A stretch of DNA of 8,994 nt, taken from the NCBI GenBank assembly GCA_050942695.1, contig JBMNNU010000127.1:1-8994 (forward strand). The letters run 5' to 3'. The position numbers and the translations under genes are program-made. This document shows positions 1-5,236 of this stretch, piece by piece. The first letter of the stretch is position 1, and every line of letters begins with the position of its first letter. Below the pieces are notes generated by a model. The model had not been told where the DNA came from and did no database searches. It saw only the letters and a program-made list of their open reading frames with translations. This DNA comes from JBMNNU01 sp050942695 (GTDB lineage Bacteria > Chloroflexota > UBA6077).

Positions 1-1134
1 CCCCATAGCAGCCTGCATCGCTACCGCTGACCGCTCTAGCCCCTCAAGATACAGTTCGGCGAACAGGGGGGAGAGCGGCTCTGGCATGTTCTCCACCACC
101 TGGCGGCGAATCCAGCCCGAGCCCGGTGTCGGGGGTTCCCAGCGCACATCGCGTAGCGGCGCCGGACGGAGCGCCGTCATTGGGCGGGCCTGGAGGAGCC
201 AGCAGCGATCACCAGCCACAGCCCACTCGATGTCCTGTGGAACGCCCTCGTAGAGCTGCTCGACCCGCATCGCGAGTTCCGATAACTCGTGGAGCAAATT
301 TGGCGAGAGCGCCTGCTCAGCTCGGCGCGACTCAGCCACGGCCTGGACCGATGTGCCCTGGCCATCTGCCGGTATGACCATCGACTCCTTTGTGCCGACT
401 GAGACCTGTTTGAGAGCAATGTTGGATTTATCCACTATGTAGCTGTCCGGCGTTACCTGACCACCTACTACCGACTCGCCCAGCCCGAAGTTGGCGTTGA
501 TCACTAGTTCGCTACGATCTCCGGTTGTCGGGTTGGCCGTGAACAATACGCCCGAGGTCTCGGCCAGAGCCATTGCTTGGACCACGACCCCCATTGCGAC
601 TGCTCCACTATCAACCCCCATCCGGAGCCGGTAGCCGATAGCCCGTGCCGTCCAGAGAGATGCCCAGCAACGGCGCACCGCCTCCAGCAGCGCCAGCTCG
701 CCGCGCACGTTCAGGAAGGTCTCCTGCTGGCCTGCAAAGGACATTTCGGGAAGGTCCTCGGCTGTCGCGGATGATCGCACCGCGACCGCAAGCTCGCCCT
801 CTCCCATAGCTGCATACGCACGGCAGATCGACGTAGCGACAACCTCTGGCATGGCGCCTCGATCGAATAGAGACCGGATAGCTGCCGACGCTCGTTCTAG
901 AGATGATGGGTCGTCGGTGCTCGCTCCTGCCGCGGCGTCGATAATCGGCTCCTGGATATGGTTGGCCTCGACGAAGAGACGATAGGCCGCTGTTGTGAGG
1001 TGAAAGCCCGGTGGAACCGGCAGCCCAGCCGCTGCCATCTTCGCTAAAGAGGCTCCTTTGCCACCGACCAGCTCCAGCGTAGCCTCGCTGGAATTGAGCG
1101 GCAGGCTGAGTGGGATGGATGTGCCGTTCTTCAT
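1..1134 (-). CDS. PEP synthase / rifampicin phosphotransferase-like dikinase, N-terminal 378 residues (partial)
   Basis: The frame is open from ATG at 1134 to the left edge, so the C-terminal part is missing. The visible part is a complete PPDK N-terminal ATP-grasp domain: the VGGKGASLAKM glycine-rich segment (residues 23-33), VPPGFHLTT, VRSSATAEDLP (119-129), SFAGQQETFLNV, SGVLFTANP, GLGESVVGG, DIEWA (301-305) and the closing LLQARPMT (313-320). Enzymes of this family split ATP into AMP and phosphate and pass the beta-phosphate through a swivelling His domain to pyruvate (PEP synthase) or, in Rph proteins, to rifamycins. After QARP the protein does not go straight into a His domain. It runs into a segment with VENMPEPLSPLF (about 349-360), a layout typical of Rph-like and other PEP-utilising enzymes rather than E. 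coli-type PpsA. Substrate cannot be decided from this half. The ATG is preceded by AAAGGCGAG at a suitable distance. It diverges from the 1537 gene and has its own promoter. Confidence 0.9.
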   Translation of the reverse strand, partial: MKNGTSIPLSLPLNSSEATLELVGGKGASLAKMAAAGLPVPPGFHLTTAAYRLFVEANHIQEPIIDAAAGASTDDPSSLERASAAIRSLFDRGAMPEVVATSICRAYAAMGEGELAVAVRSSATAEDLPEMSFAGQQETFLNVRGELALLEAVRRCWASLWTARAIGYRLRMGVDSGAVAMGVVVQAMALAETSGVLFTANPTTGDRSELVINANFGLGESVVGGQVTPDSYIVDKSNIALKQVSVGTKESMVIPADGQGTSVQAVAESRRAEQALSPNLLHELSELAMRVEQLYEGVPQDIEWAVAGDRCWLLQARPMTALRPAPLRDVRWEPPTPGSGWIRRQVVENMPEPLSPLFAELYLEGLERSAVAMQAAMG

Positions 1135-1177
1135 CACTACTACTCGCCTTTCTATTGCGAATGGACTGCCTGAGCCT

Positions 1178-1210
1178 GTAATTGACTAAATTACAATTTT
1201 GGTCAATTAC
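1178..1210. promoter_or_regulatory. Perfect 9-bp inverted repeat, probable operator
   Basis: The arms GTAATTGAC (1178-1186) and GTCAATTAC (1202-1210) are exact reverse complements around a 15-base spacer. The spacer itself contains AAATT-AC-AATTT. The element sits just downstream of the predicted start site of the dikinase promoter. It could be a repressor operator or a hairpin at the 5' end of the mRNA. The AT-rich arms favour a protein-binding site. Confidence 0.55.
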
Positions 1211-1230
1211 TATACCGTCACGAGTATAGT
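1209..1230. promoter_or_regulatory. Perfect 7-bp inverted repeat over the -10 element
   Basis: ACTATAC (1209-1215) and GTATAGT (1224-1230) are exact reverse complements with an 8-base spacer. The right arm contains most of the -10 hexamer of the dikinase promoter. The repeat shares two bases with the larger inverted repeat at 1178-1210, so the two look like stacked operator sites. Confidence 0.45.
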
Positions 1231-1250
1231 GATGTCGCTGAGATTGTCAA
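1223..1250 (-). promoter_or_regulatory. Sigma70-type promoter of the dikinase gene
   Basis: Read on the minus strand, TTGACA (1250-1245) and TATACT (1228-1223) are separated by 16 bases. The -35 is a perfect consensus match and the -10 matches at five of six positions. Transcription would start near 1216, giving a leader of about 80 bases before the ATG at 1134. The -10 lies in one inverted repeat (1209-1230), and the start site abuts a second (1178-1210), so the promoter looks controlled by a DNA-binding regulator that is not encoded in the window. Confidence 0.7.
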
Positions 1251-1421
1251 GGTTCCGAAGTCTAGAATAAGTACAAGGCCGACGCATTTAATTGGATAGG
1301 GGGAGAGGATTAAGAAGAGCTGGTAGGATTCCATCTAGATTTGAACAATAGACGGAGAATACTACGAAACCTACCAGAGCGACATTGAGCAGAGATCGGA
1401 TTACTGTACCGATTGAATCCA

Positions 1422-1434
1422 GATAATCATTATC
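1422..1434. promoter_or_regulatory. Fur-family box upstream of the DUF5946-like gene
   Basis: GATAATCATTATC is a perfect 6-1-6 palindrome. It equals the last 13 bases of the classical 19-bp Fur consensus and matches the 7-1-7 Fur consensus TGATAATnATTATCA at all but the two outermost positions. It lies about 100 bases upstream of the ATG at 1537, and about 190 bases upstream of the dikinase promoter on the other side. I could not place a convincing promoter on it. It shares the TAATnATTA core with the operator of the perR gene in this window, so PerR or a separate Fur could bind it. Confidence 0.5.
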
Positions 1435-1498
1435 GTCGAAGCAGCTTACGAATAGGACAGCCTGTTCGCTAACCGATATTGTACAGGGTTAAAATAGA

Positions 1499-1524
1499 GG
1501 AAAGCAGCTACGGCTTTGCTTTCC
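1499..1524 (+). promoter_or_regulatory. Hairpin just upstream of the ribosome binding site
   Basis: GGAAAGCA (1499-1506) and TGCTTTCC (1517-1524) form an 8-bp perfect stem around a 10-base loop. It ends directly before the TTGGAG ribosome binding site of the gene starting at 1537. There is no T-run after it, so it is not a standard terminator. It could modulate mRNA stability or translation. A TAAAAT -10-like hexamer at 1490-1495 without a good -35 would start transcription inside the hairpin, which leaves its role uncertain. Confidence 0.35.
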
Positions 1525-1536
1525 TTGGAGTCGGTA

Positions 1537-1977
1537 ATGGATCAACGACGGGAATGCCCTGAATGCGGCGCGCCTTGGGACAACGGCAGAACGTGCCAGG
1601 ACTGCTTCCACCAGATGCTTGCCTGGGAGTGGGAAGACACGCGAAACCAGGCGGTTCACCACTTGATGGTGTTGAGCTACCATCTCCAGCACCCGAGCCT
1701 CTACTCGCCTGAAAGCTTGGCAGACGCCAGACGACTCCTGTTCGAGTTCCTTGAACGAGGCGTATCCTCAGAGGAGATTCGGAAAAGAAGGCAGACTGAA
1801 TTGGACTCCCGTAACCGTAAATGGAAGATCAAAGGCACGGCCGCTATTCATGGTTCATACGATCCGCCGGTCCGATGGACCATAACCGCCGTAGACGTGA
1901 TAGCTGGCGGAATCGATCGCTACTGCGACAGCGTGAGGGCCTGGGCGAGGTCGATCCTCGATGCGCTCAAAGCTTAA
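1537..1977 (+). CDS. DUF5946-like zinc-ribbon protein of unknown function
   Basis: This encodes a 146-residue cytosolic protein. The N-terminus carries a CxxC...CxxC zinc-binding pattern: C7-P-E-C10, then C20-Q-D-C23. It is followed by the conserved stretch LAWEWED, AVHHLMVLSYHLQHPS (about 39-54) and YSPESL, which I recognise as the DUF5946 type. The C-terminal half is basic and then carries a helix rich in hydrophobic residues. The family has no established biochemical role. The in-frame TTG at 1516 is rejected as start because it lies in the hairpin; the ATG at 1537 has TTGGAG six bases upstream. The gene stands alone, 170 bases before the next, downstream of a Fur-type box. The family assignment is from memory of the motif; that a protein is made here is very likely. 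Confidence 0.8.
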   Translation: MDQRRECPECGAPWDNGRTCQDCFHQMLAWEWEDTRNQAVHHLMVLSYHLQHPSLYSPESLADARRLLFEFLERGVSSEEIRKRRQTELDSRNRKWKIKGTAAIHGSYDPPVRWTITAVDVIAGGIDRYCDSVRAWARSILDALKA

Positions 1978-2064
1978 TAAAAGTATCCCCATCCACTATC
2001 GCTTCTGTGAGCCATCCCATGCAGGGCAATGGAAAGCACGCTAGATGCCACAACGCTCGTTTAC

Positions 2065-2073
2065 TGATATGAT
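2065..2073 (+). promoter_or_regulatory. Extended -10 promoter of the HEAT-repeat gene
   Basis: TGATATGAT has the TGn-TATnAT form of an extended -10 element (TATGAT at 2068-2073). No good -35 is found at the usual spacing, which such promoters tolerate. The start near 2080 would give a leader of about 68 bases. In that leader ACTGTCC (2087-2093) and GGACAGT (2125-2131) can pair, ending just before the ribosome binding site. Confidence 0.4.
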
Positions 2074-2147
2074 TTCCTGTAGAAGCACTGTCCCCCATTA
2101 CAGCCTGTAGACCGCCTTTACTGTGGACAGTCATTTGGAGAGTGATG

Positions 2148-2774
2148 ATGAGCAACCTCTTGGATCTGATGCAGGAAAACATGTCCCCAGAGGCTCTCAT
2201 GGATGCTGCTCTCAACAACCGCGAGTTGCTTAATGAGATGCTGCAGGCCATCGATCTGCAGAACAGGAACGAAGCAACGCGGTACATTAGCCACCAGGTG
2301 CTGGTGCTTTTGAGCGAACGGCATCCCGAAAAGCTTTACGACCAATGGGATTACTTTACAACATTGCTGCGGTCTAAAAAAAGCCATGCTAAGTACAACG
2401 CCCTCTACATCATAGCCAATCTGGTCCGGATTGATACTGAGAAGAGGTTCGATAGTACATTCAGGGATTACTTCGACCTCCTGGACGATGAGTCGGTAGT
2501 CGTTGCTGCCCACGCGGCTTTGAACGCTGGCAAGATCGCCAGATCGAGGCCGGACCTGCAATCCAGGATCACGCAAGAGTTGACGAACATAAACGGTCCT
2601 CGCCTGGCACCTAACCGGAGAGAGTTGGCCAGAGGCTATGCGATCGAAGCCTTAAGCGAGTACTTCGAGGATGCTCCAGACAAGGGCGTTATCCTCGAGT
2701 TTGTGACCTCGCAACTTCAATCGAGCAGCCCCAAGACCAGGAAGCTGGCCAAGCAGTTTCTGCAGAGGATCTGA
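2148..2774 (+). CDS. HEAT/armadillo-like repeat protein
   Basis: This encodes a 208-residue, all-helical, soluble protein with no signal peptide. It is made of consecutive amphipathic helix pairs such as SHQVLVLLSERHPEKLYDQW, then a stretch with HAKYNALYIIANLVRID, then VVVAAHAALNAGKIARSRPDL, and ends with a helix pair closing on KTRKLAKQFLQRI. The A-xx-AL-x-x-G-x-I-A-type segments and alternating hydrophobic spacing are those of HEAT-like repeats, which form protein-binding solenoids. No catalytic motif is visible, so the partner is unknown. Three starts overlap: GTG 2142, ATG 2145 and ATG 2148. The TTTGGAG site (2134-2140) is seven bases from ATG 2148, which I prefer. The gene ends just before a strong terminator shared with the convergent rubrerythrin gene. 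Confidence 0.82.
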   Translation: MSNLLDLMQENMSPEALMDAALNNRELLNEMLQAIDLQNRNEATRYISHQVLVLLSERHPEKLYDQWDYFTTLLRSKKSHAKYNALYIIANLVRIDTEKRFDSTFRDYFDLLDDESVVVAAHAALNAGKIARSRPDLQSRITQELTNINGPRLAPNRRELARGYAIEALSEYFEDAPDKGVILEFVTSQLQSSSPKTRKLAKQFLQRI

Positions 2775-2816
2775 GGGGAGGCTCTCGCCGATTGAGATTC
2801 GAAGTATCGATTGATT

Positions 2817-2852
2817 GCGAAGCAGGGCAGGGGTTCCCCTGCCCTGCTTCGC
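2817..2852. terminator. Bidirectional hairpin terminator between convergent genes
   Basis: The arms 2817-2833 and 2836-2852 are 17-base perfect reverse complements separated by TT, with GC-rich inner parts (GGCAGGGG / CCCCTGCC). Outside the stem, the flanks pair for two more bases across one wobble. It lies between the stop of the HEAT gene (2774) and the stop of the rubrerythrin gene (2874). T-runs after the stem are weak on both strands, so the stem itself would do most of the work. Confidence 0.8.
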
Positions 2853-2873
2853 GATTTGGTGTCGGGAATATTT

Positions 2874-3446
2874 TTAGTAGTTCTCGCCCAACAGCTCGAA
2901 ATGGGCTTGCGCATGGGCGCATGCCGGGCAGACCGCAGGTGCCTCTGTTCCCTCGTGCAGGTACCCGCAGTTGCGGCATCTCCACACGACGGGCTGCGAC
3001 TTCTTGAACACCGTCCCGTCCTCTACGTTTTTCAGTAAGGCGAGGTAGCGCTTCTCGTGCTGCTTCTCGGCGACCGCGATTGCTCGGAAGATGCTGGCTA
3101 TCTGGGGAAAGCCCTCTTCCTCGGCGATCGTCGCGAAGGATGGGTACATGTTTTCCCACTCCTCGTGCTCCCCTTCGGCAGCGGCCTTTAGATTCTGTGC
3201 CGTCGTGCCGATAACGCCTGCAGGGAAGGTTGCCTGGATCTCAACTGCGCCACCCTCGAGAAGCTTGAACAGCCTCTTTGCGTGCTCTTTCTCCTGGTTG
3301 GCGGTCTCCTCGAAGATGTCGGCGATCTGCACGAAGCCCTCGTTCTTGGCCGTCGAAGCGAAGTAGCTGTAGCGGTTTCGCGCCTGGGATTCGCCCGCAA
3401 AAGCGGTCAAGATGTTTTTTTCAGTCTTTGTTCCCTTGAGATCCAT
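2874..3446 (-). CDS. rbr: Rubrerythrin (diiron peroxidase)
   Basis: This encodes a 190-residue cytosolic protein of classic rubrerythrin length. Rubrerythrins reduce hydrogen peroxide to water, with electrons coming through rubredoxin or NADH-dependent donors. The N-terminal four-helix diiron domain keeps the full ligand set by family numbering: E19 (in FAGESQARNRY), E52 and H55 (QEKEH), E93 and E96 (GEHEEW), and E127 and H130 (AEKQH). The C-terminal rubredoxin-like domain has C157/C160 (WRCRNCGY) and C173/C176 (VCPACAH) to bind one iron. The ATG at 3446 is chosen because AAGGAGA lies just upstream; an in-frame extension to 3485 would overlap perR and has no support. It follows perR by 31 bases on the same strand with no promoter between them, so it is probably cotranscribed and derepressed by peroxide. 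Confidence 0.95.
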   Translation of the reverse strand: MDLKGTKTEKNILTAFAGESQARNRYSYFASTAKNEGFVQIADIFEETANQEKEHAKRLFKLLEGGAVEIQATFPAGVIGTTAQNLKAAAEGEHEEWENMYPSFATIAEEEGFPQIASIFRAIAVAEKQHEKRYLALLKNVEDGTVFKKSQPVVWRCRNCGYLHEGTEAPAVCPACAHAQAHFELLGENY

Positions 3447-3477
3447 GGTTATCTCTCCTTTTCGAATTTCTCGTGGA

Positions 3478-3885
3478 CTATCCACGGTCCTGGGCTAACT
3501 GTTTGCATCGTGGGCATAAACCGAAGAATTCCAGCCTGTGGCCAAACACATCGAAGTCTGTTGCCGGTCGAAGATCCCTCTCGAGATCCTGCAGGGGTTT
3601 GAAGAGAACGTCATCTACGCAGTCGCACTCGATGCAGCGAATGTGGTAGTGCTGCTGAGCGTTGCCGTCGAATCGCATCTTCGTGCCGCCCGATAGCTTC
3701 AGGATCACGTTGTGCTCTGACAGCAACTCCAGGTTGCGGTACACGGTACCAAGGCTAACCCTTGGGAGTCGATGCCGCACCATCTCGTACACCTCGTCTG
3801 CTGTTGGATGCGAGGACACCTTTTTCAGCTCTTCGAGAATGATCCGGCGCTGGCAGGTTGCCCGAAGCCTACGCGTAGGGGACAA
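3478..3885 (-). CDS. perR: PerR-type Fur-family peroxide-sensing repressor
   Basis: This encodes a 135-residue regulator. The winged-helix domain comes first (QRRIILEEL, HPTADEVYEMV, VSLGTVYRNLELL as recognition helix), then the dimerisation domain. Structural zinc cysteines are C84/C87 and C124/C127. Aligned by eye with Bacillus PerR, the five regulatory metal ligands are all kept: H26 (SHPTADE), D73 (RFDG), H79 and H81 (HYH) and D92. The Asp after RF, where Fur usually has Glu, supports PerR over Fur. In PerR, iron-bound histidines are oxidised by peroxide and DNA is released. The start is a TTG at 3885, placed seven bases from AGGAGGAG; no ATG or GTG upstream in frame is plausible. It leads an operon with rubrerythrin and carries an operator on its own promoter. 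Confidence 0.88.
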   Translation of the reverse strand: MSPTRRLRATCQRRIILEELKKVSSHPTADEVYEMVRHRLPRVSLGTVYRNLELLSEHNVILKLSGGTKMRFDGNAQQHYHIRCIECDCVDDVLFKPLQDLERDLRPATDFDVFGHRLEFFGLCPRCKQLAQDRG

Positions 3886-3917
3886 CGAAATGCTCCTCCT
3901 CCAAAACCACGATCGTA

Positions 3918-3934
3918 ATAGTAATGATTACTAT
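3918..3934. promoter_or_regulatory. PerR/Fur-family operator overlapping the -10 element
   Basis: ATAGTAATGATTACTAT is a perfect 8-1-8 palindrome centred at 3926. Its 15-base core TAGTAATgATTACTA has the 7-1-7 layout of PerR boxes (TTATAATnATTATAA) and matches that consensus at 10 of 14 defined positions. It covers five of the six -10 bases and the predicted start site, so bound repressor would block RNA polymerase. The regulator encoded just downstream is the obvious ligand. Confidence 0.75.
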
Positions 3935-3958
3935 AAATGTCAGTAGGCCTTGTGTCAA
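3930..3958 (-). promoter_or_regulatory. Promoter of the perR-rbr operon
   Basis: On the minus strand TTGACA (3958-3953) is separated by 17 bases from TATAGT (3935-3930). This is a near-consensus sigma70 promoter, so expression should be high when it is not repressed. The start site would be near 3923, inside the operator palindrome. It begins 24 bases after the stop of the DUF6544-like gene, with no terminator between them, so some readthrough from that gene is possible. Confidence 0.75.
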
Positions 3959-3981
3959 GGGGTTTTGCGAAAAACGATCAC

Positions 3982-4821
3982 TTACTCGAACTCAGCCCAG
4001 TCAACCTCGAACCGGATTGCCTCCTCATAACGCTCGGTCCCATACCACCAACCGATGGCCAGTTTGCTGGGAATGGTGTAGCCTTCGAAGGTTTGCTCTC
4101 CGCTTATGGTGCCACCGTAGGGAATGTAGCGGTAGGAGCCATCGTCGGTCTGATCGCCCCATCGTTGCATCGTAAATTCTTTAGCCCTGCCTTCCTCGTC
4201 AACAGTGATGGTGATGGGGATCGTTTCTCCCTGTAAGCTGACTGTCACTTGGAAACGATCCTGGTCGATGCCCTCTATCTGCACATTATCCGACGGGAGG
4301 AAAGCGCCGGGGATCGAAATATTCTCTACCACCAGTCGTCCCAGGGCAGACCGGGAGATGTCCGCGTCGGTAGCGTTGATGATGGGGATCAATCCAAAGA
4401 GAGAGATGCGCATCCGGCCTTCGCCTTCCAGATAGTGGTCAGCGGCTGTAACTTGCAGAGGGCCTTTGCCGGCCCTAGCCTTCCACATGAAGCCTACATC
4501 CTTTACTAAGATCTGCTCAGCTTTGAGTGATAGCCAAGGTAGTTCCTTTCCAGGTTTCAGTTCACCTGAGTAGCCCCAGTGGAACTTGGAAGGGATTCGC
4601 ATTCCCGGTCGAATGGAATGGAGAAAAAAGCGTTTCGCCGGATCAGGTAAATCCGCTACCATCTCCTCTGTGAATACCCTTTCACCTTTCGGTTGCACCT
4701 CCAGATATTGCCAGATCCCATCTACATATCGGTCGTCTGACATCTTGATGCCGGCGAGGATGGCCAAGCCGCTCACACCAAGAGCAACCGCGACCTTGCC
4801 TGCTTTGTTCAACAATCCCAT
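3982..4821 (-). CDS. Membrane-anchored DUF6544/DUF6920-like protein
   Basis: This encodes a 279-residue protein with a basic N-terminus and one hydrophobic segment (about residues 8-25, KAGKVAVALGVSGLAILAGI) that acts as a signal anchor. No lipobox cysteine is present, so the rest probably faces outside. The body shows motifs of the DUF6544/DUF6920 group: LPDPAKRFF, WLSLKAEQ, GFMWKARAG (about 110-118), DHYLEGEGRM (128-137) and LGRLVVENISIPGAFLP (about 160-176), then a beta-rich C-terminal half. No enzymatic role is established for this family. ATG 4821 has GGAGG at eight bases; ATG 4827 would leave only two bases, so I prefer 4821, although the longer frame reaches 4887. It is upstream of perR on the same strand and divergent from the Tat-exported protein. 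The family name is a motif-based call. Confidence 0.75.
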   Translation of the reverse strand: MGLLNKAGKVAVALGVSGLAILAGIKMSDDRYVDGIWQYLEVQPKGERVFTEEMVADLPDPAKRFFLHSIRPGMRIPSKFHWGYSGELKPGKELPWLSLKAEQILVKDVGFMWKARAGKGPLQVTAADHYLEGEGRMRISLFGLIPIINATDADISRSALGRLVVENISIPGAFLPSDNVQIEGIDQDRFQVTVSLQGETIPITITVDEEGRAKEFTMQRWGDQTDDGSYRYIPYGGTISGEQTFEGYTIPSKLAIGWWYGTERYEEAIRFEVDWAEFE

Positions 4822-5236
4822 TCTCATTGCCTCCACTTTGTTACATATCCATGCATTTCTTAAGTCTATCCGATAGGTATTGACCACCGCATAGGAAAGT
4901 ATTTTTTTGGGGACACCCCCGTGATGCGCACCCTGGACCCGCCTTTAGCTACCTGTCCAGCGATCAGTAATATACATAGTAGCTGGATCCTGTGAATCGG
5001 CTAATGGTATGGTTTTGTACTACGAAGAAAGGCGTAGGGTATGGGTGGTGAGGTCGGGTTGACTGTCGAGGTATCATAGGTCTCCTTGGAGGAGACACTG
5101 ACTGATCGCTGCATAGATCGCTAAACCGCGAGATGCATCTCGTGGTATGGAGCGGGCATCCGAGATGTCACGGGATTTATCCCGCGGTGCAAAGATCAGT
5201 AACAGAGGGAAGCTTGGGAGGAAAAGGTTAGAGAGG
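4822..5236. other. 415-base divergent intergenic region
   Basis: This gap separates the DUF6544-like gene (minus) from the Tat-exported gene (plus). It contains several short palindromes: CTATC-C-GATAG (4866-4876), GTCTCC/GGAGAC (5080-5096), and a 22-base near-palindrome at 5125-5146. It also has a repeat of GATCGCT at 5104-5110 and 5116-5122, and a T7 run followed by GGGGACACCCCC near 4903-4921. No consensus promoter stands out on either strand; TTGACT at 5059-5064 lacks a -10 at the right spacing. A basic in-frame N-terminal extension from 5147 is possible but not favoured. Confidence 0.55.
5125..5146. repeat. 22-base near-perfect palindrome in the leader of the Tat-exported gene
   Basis: The core CGAGATGCATCTCG (5129-5142) is self-complementary. 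It is flanked by ACCG and TGGT, which extend the pairing through one G-T position. As RNA it would form a stem with a small loop; as DNA it would suit a dimeric regulator. It ends directly before the ATG at 5147, which argues that this ATG is leader rather than the true start. Confidence 0.45.

Larger units (their letters stand above)
1135..1536. other. 402-base divergent intergenic region
   Basis: This gap separates the dikinase gene (minus) from the DUF5946-like gene (plus). Its left third holds the dikinase promoter and the two inverted repeats. The middle has a loose inverted repeat (CTGGTAGG 1320-1327 with CCTACCAG 1370-1377, 42-base loop). The right third has a Fur-type palindrome (1422-1434) and a hairpin (1499-1524). 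No credible ORF or RNA gene is seen in it. Confidence 0.6.

Noticed and set aside
126..774. Short frames on the plus strand opposite the dikinase
   Set aside because: The minus-strand frame is continuous from 1134 to the edge with all ATP-grasp motifs; these are its shadows.
1320..1377. 8-bp inverted repeat CTGGTAGG/CCTACCAG as a possible small RNA or terminator
   Set aside because: The 42-base loop has little inner pairing and there is no T-run or promoter around it; chance cannot be excluded.
1967..2287. Minus-strand frame across the gap between the DUF5946-like and HEAT genes
   Set aside because: It runs antisense through the start of the HEAT gene and has no initiation signal or recognisable family.
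2118..2576. Minus-strand frame of 152 codons opposite the HEAT-repeat gene
   Set aside because: It is antisense to a gene with clear helical repeat pattern, and no start signal was found.
4903..4921. T7 run next to GGGGACACCCCC, considered as a terminator or end of a mobile element
   Set aside because: For transcription on the minus strand the run becomes A after the hairpin, no gene ends here from the plus side, and no second copy or target-site duplication is seen in the window.
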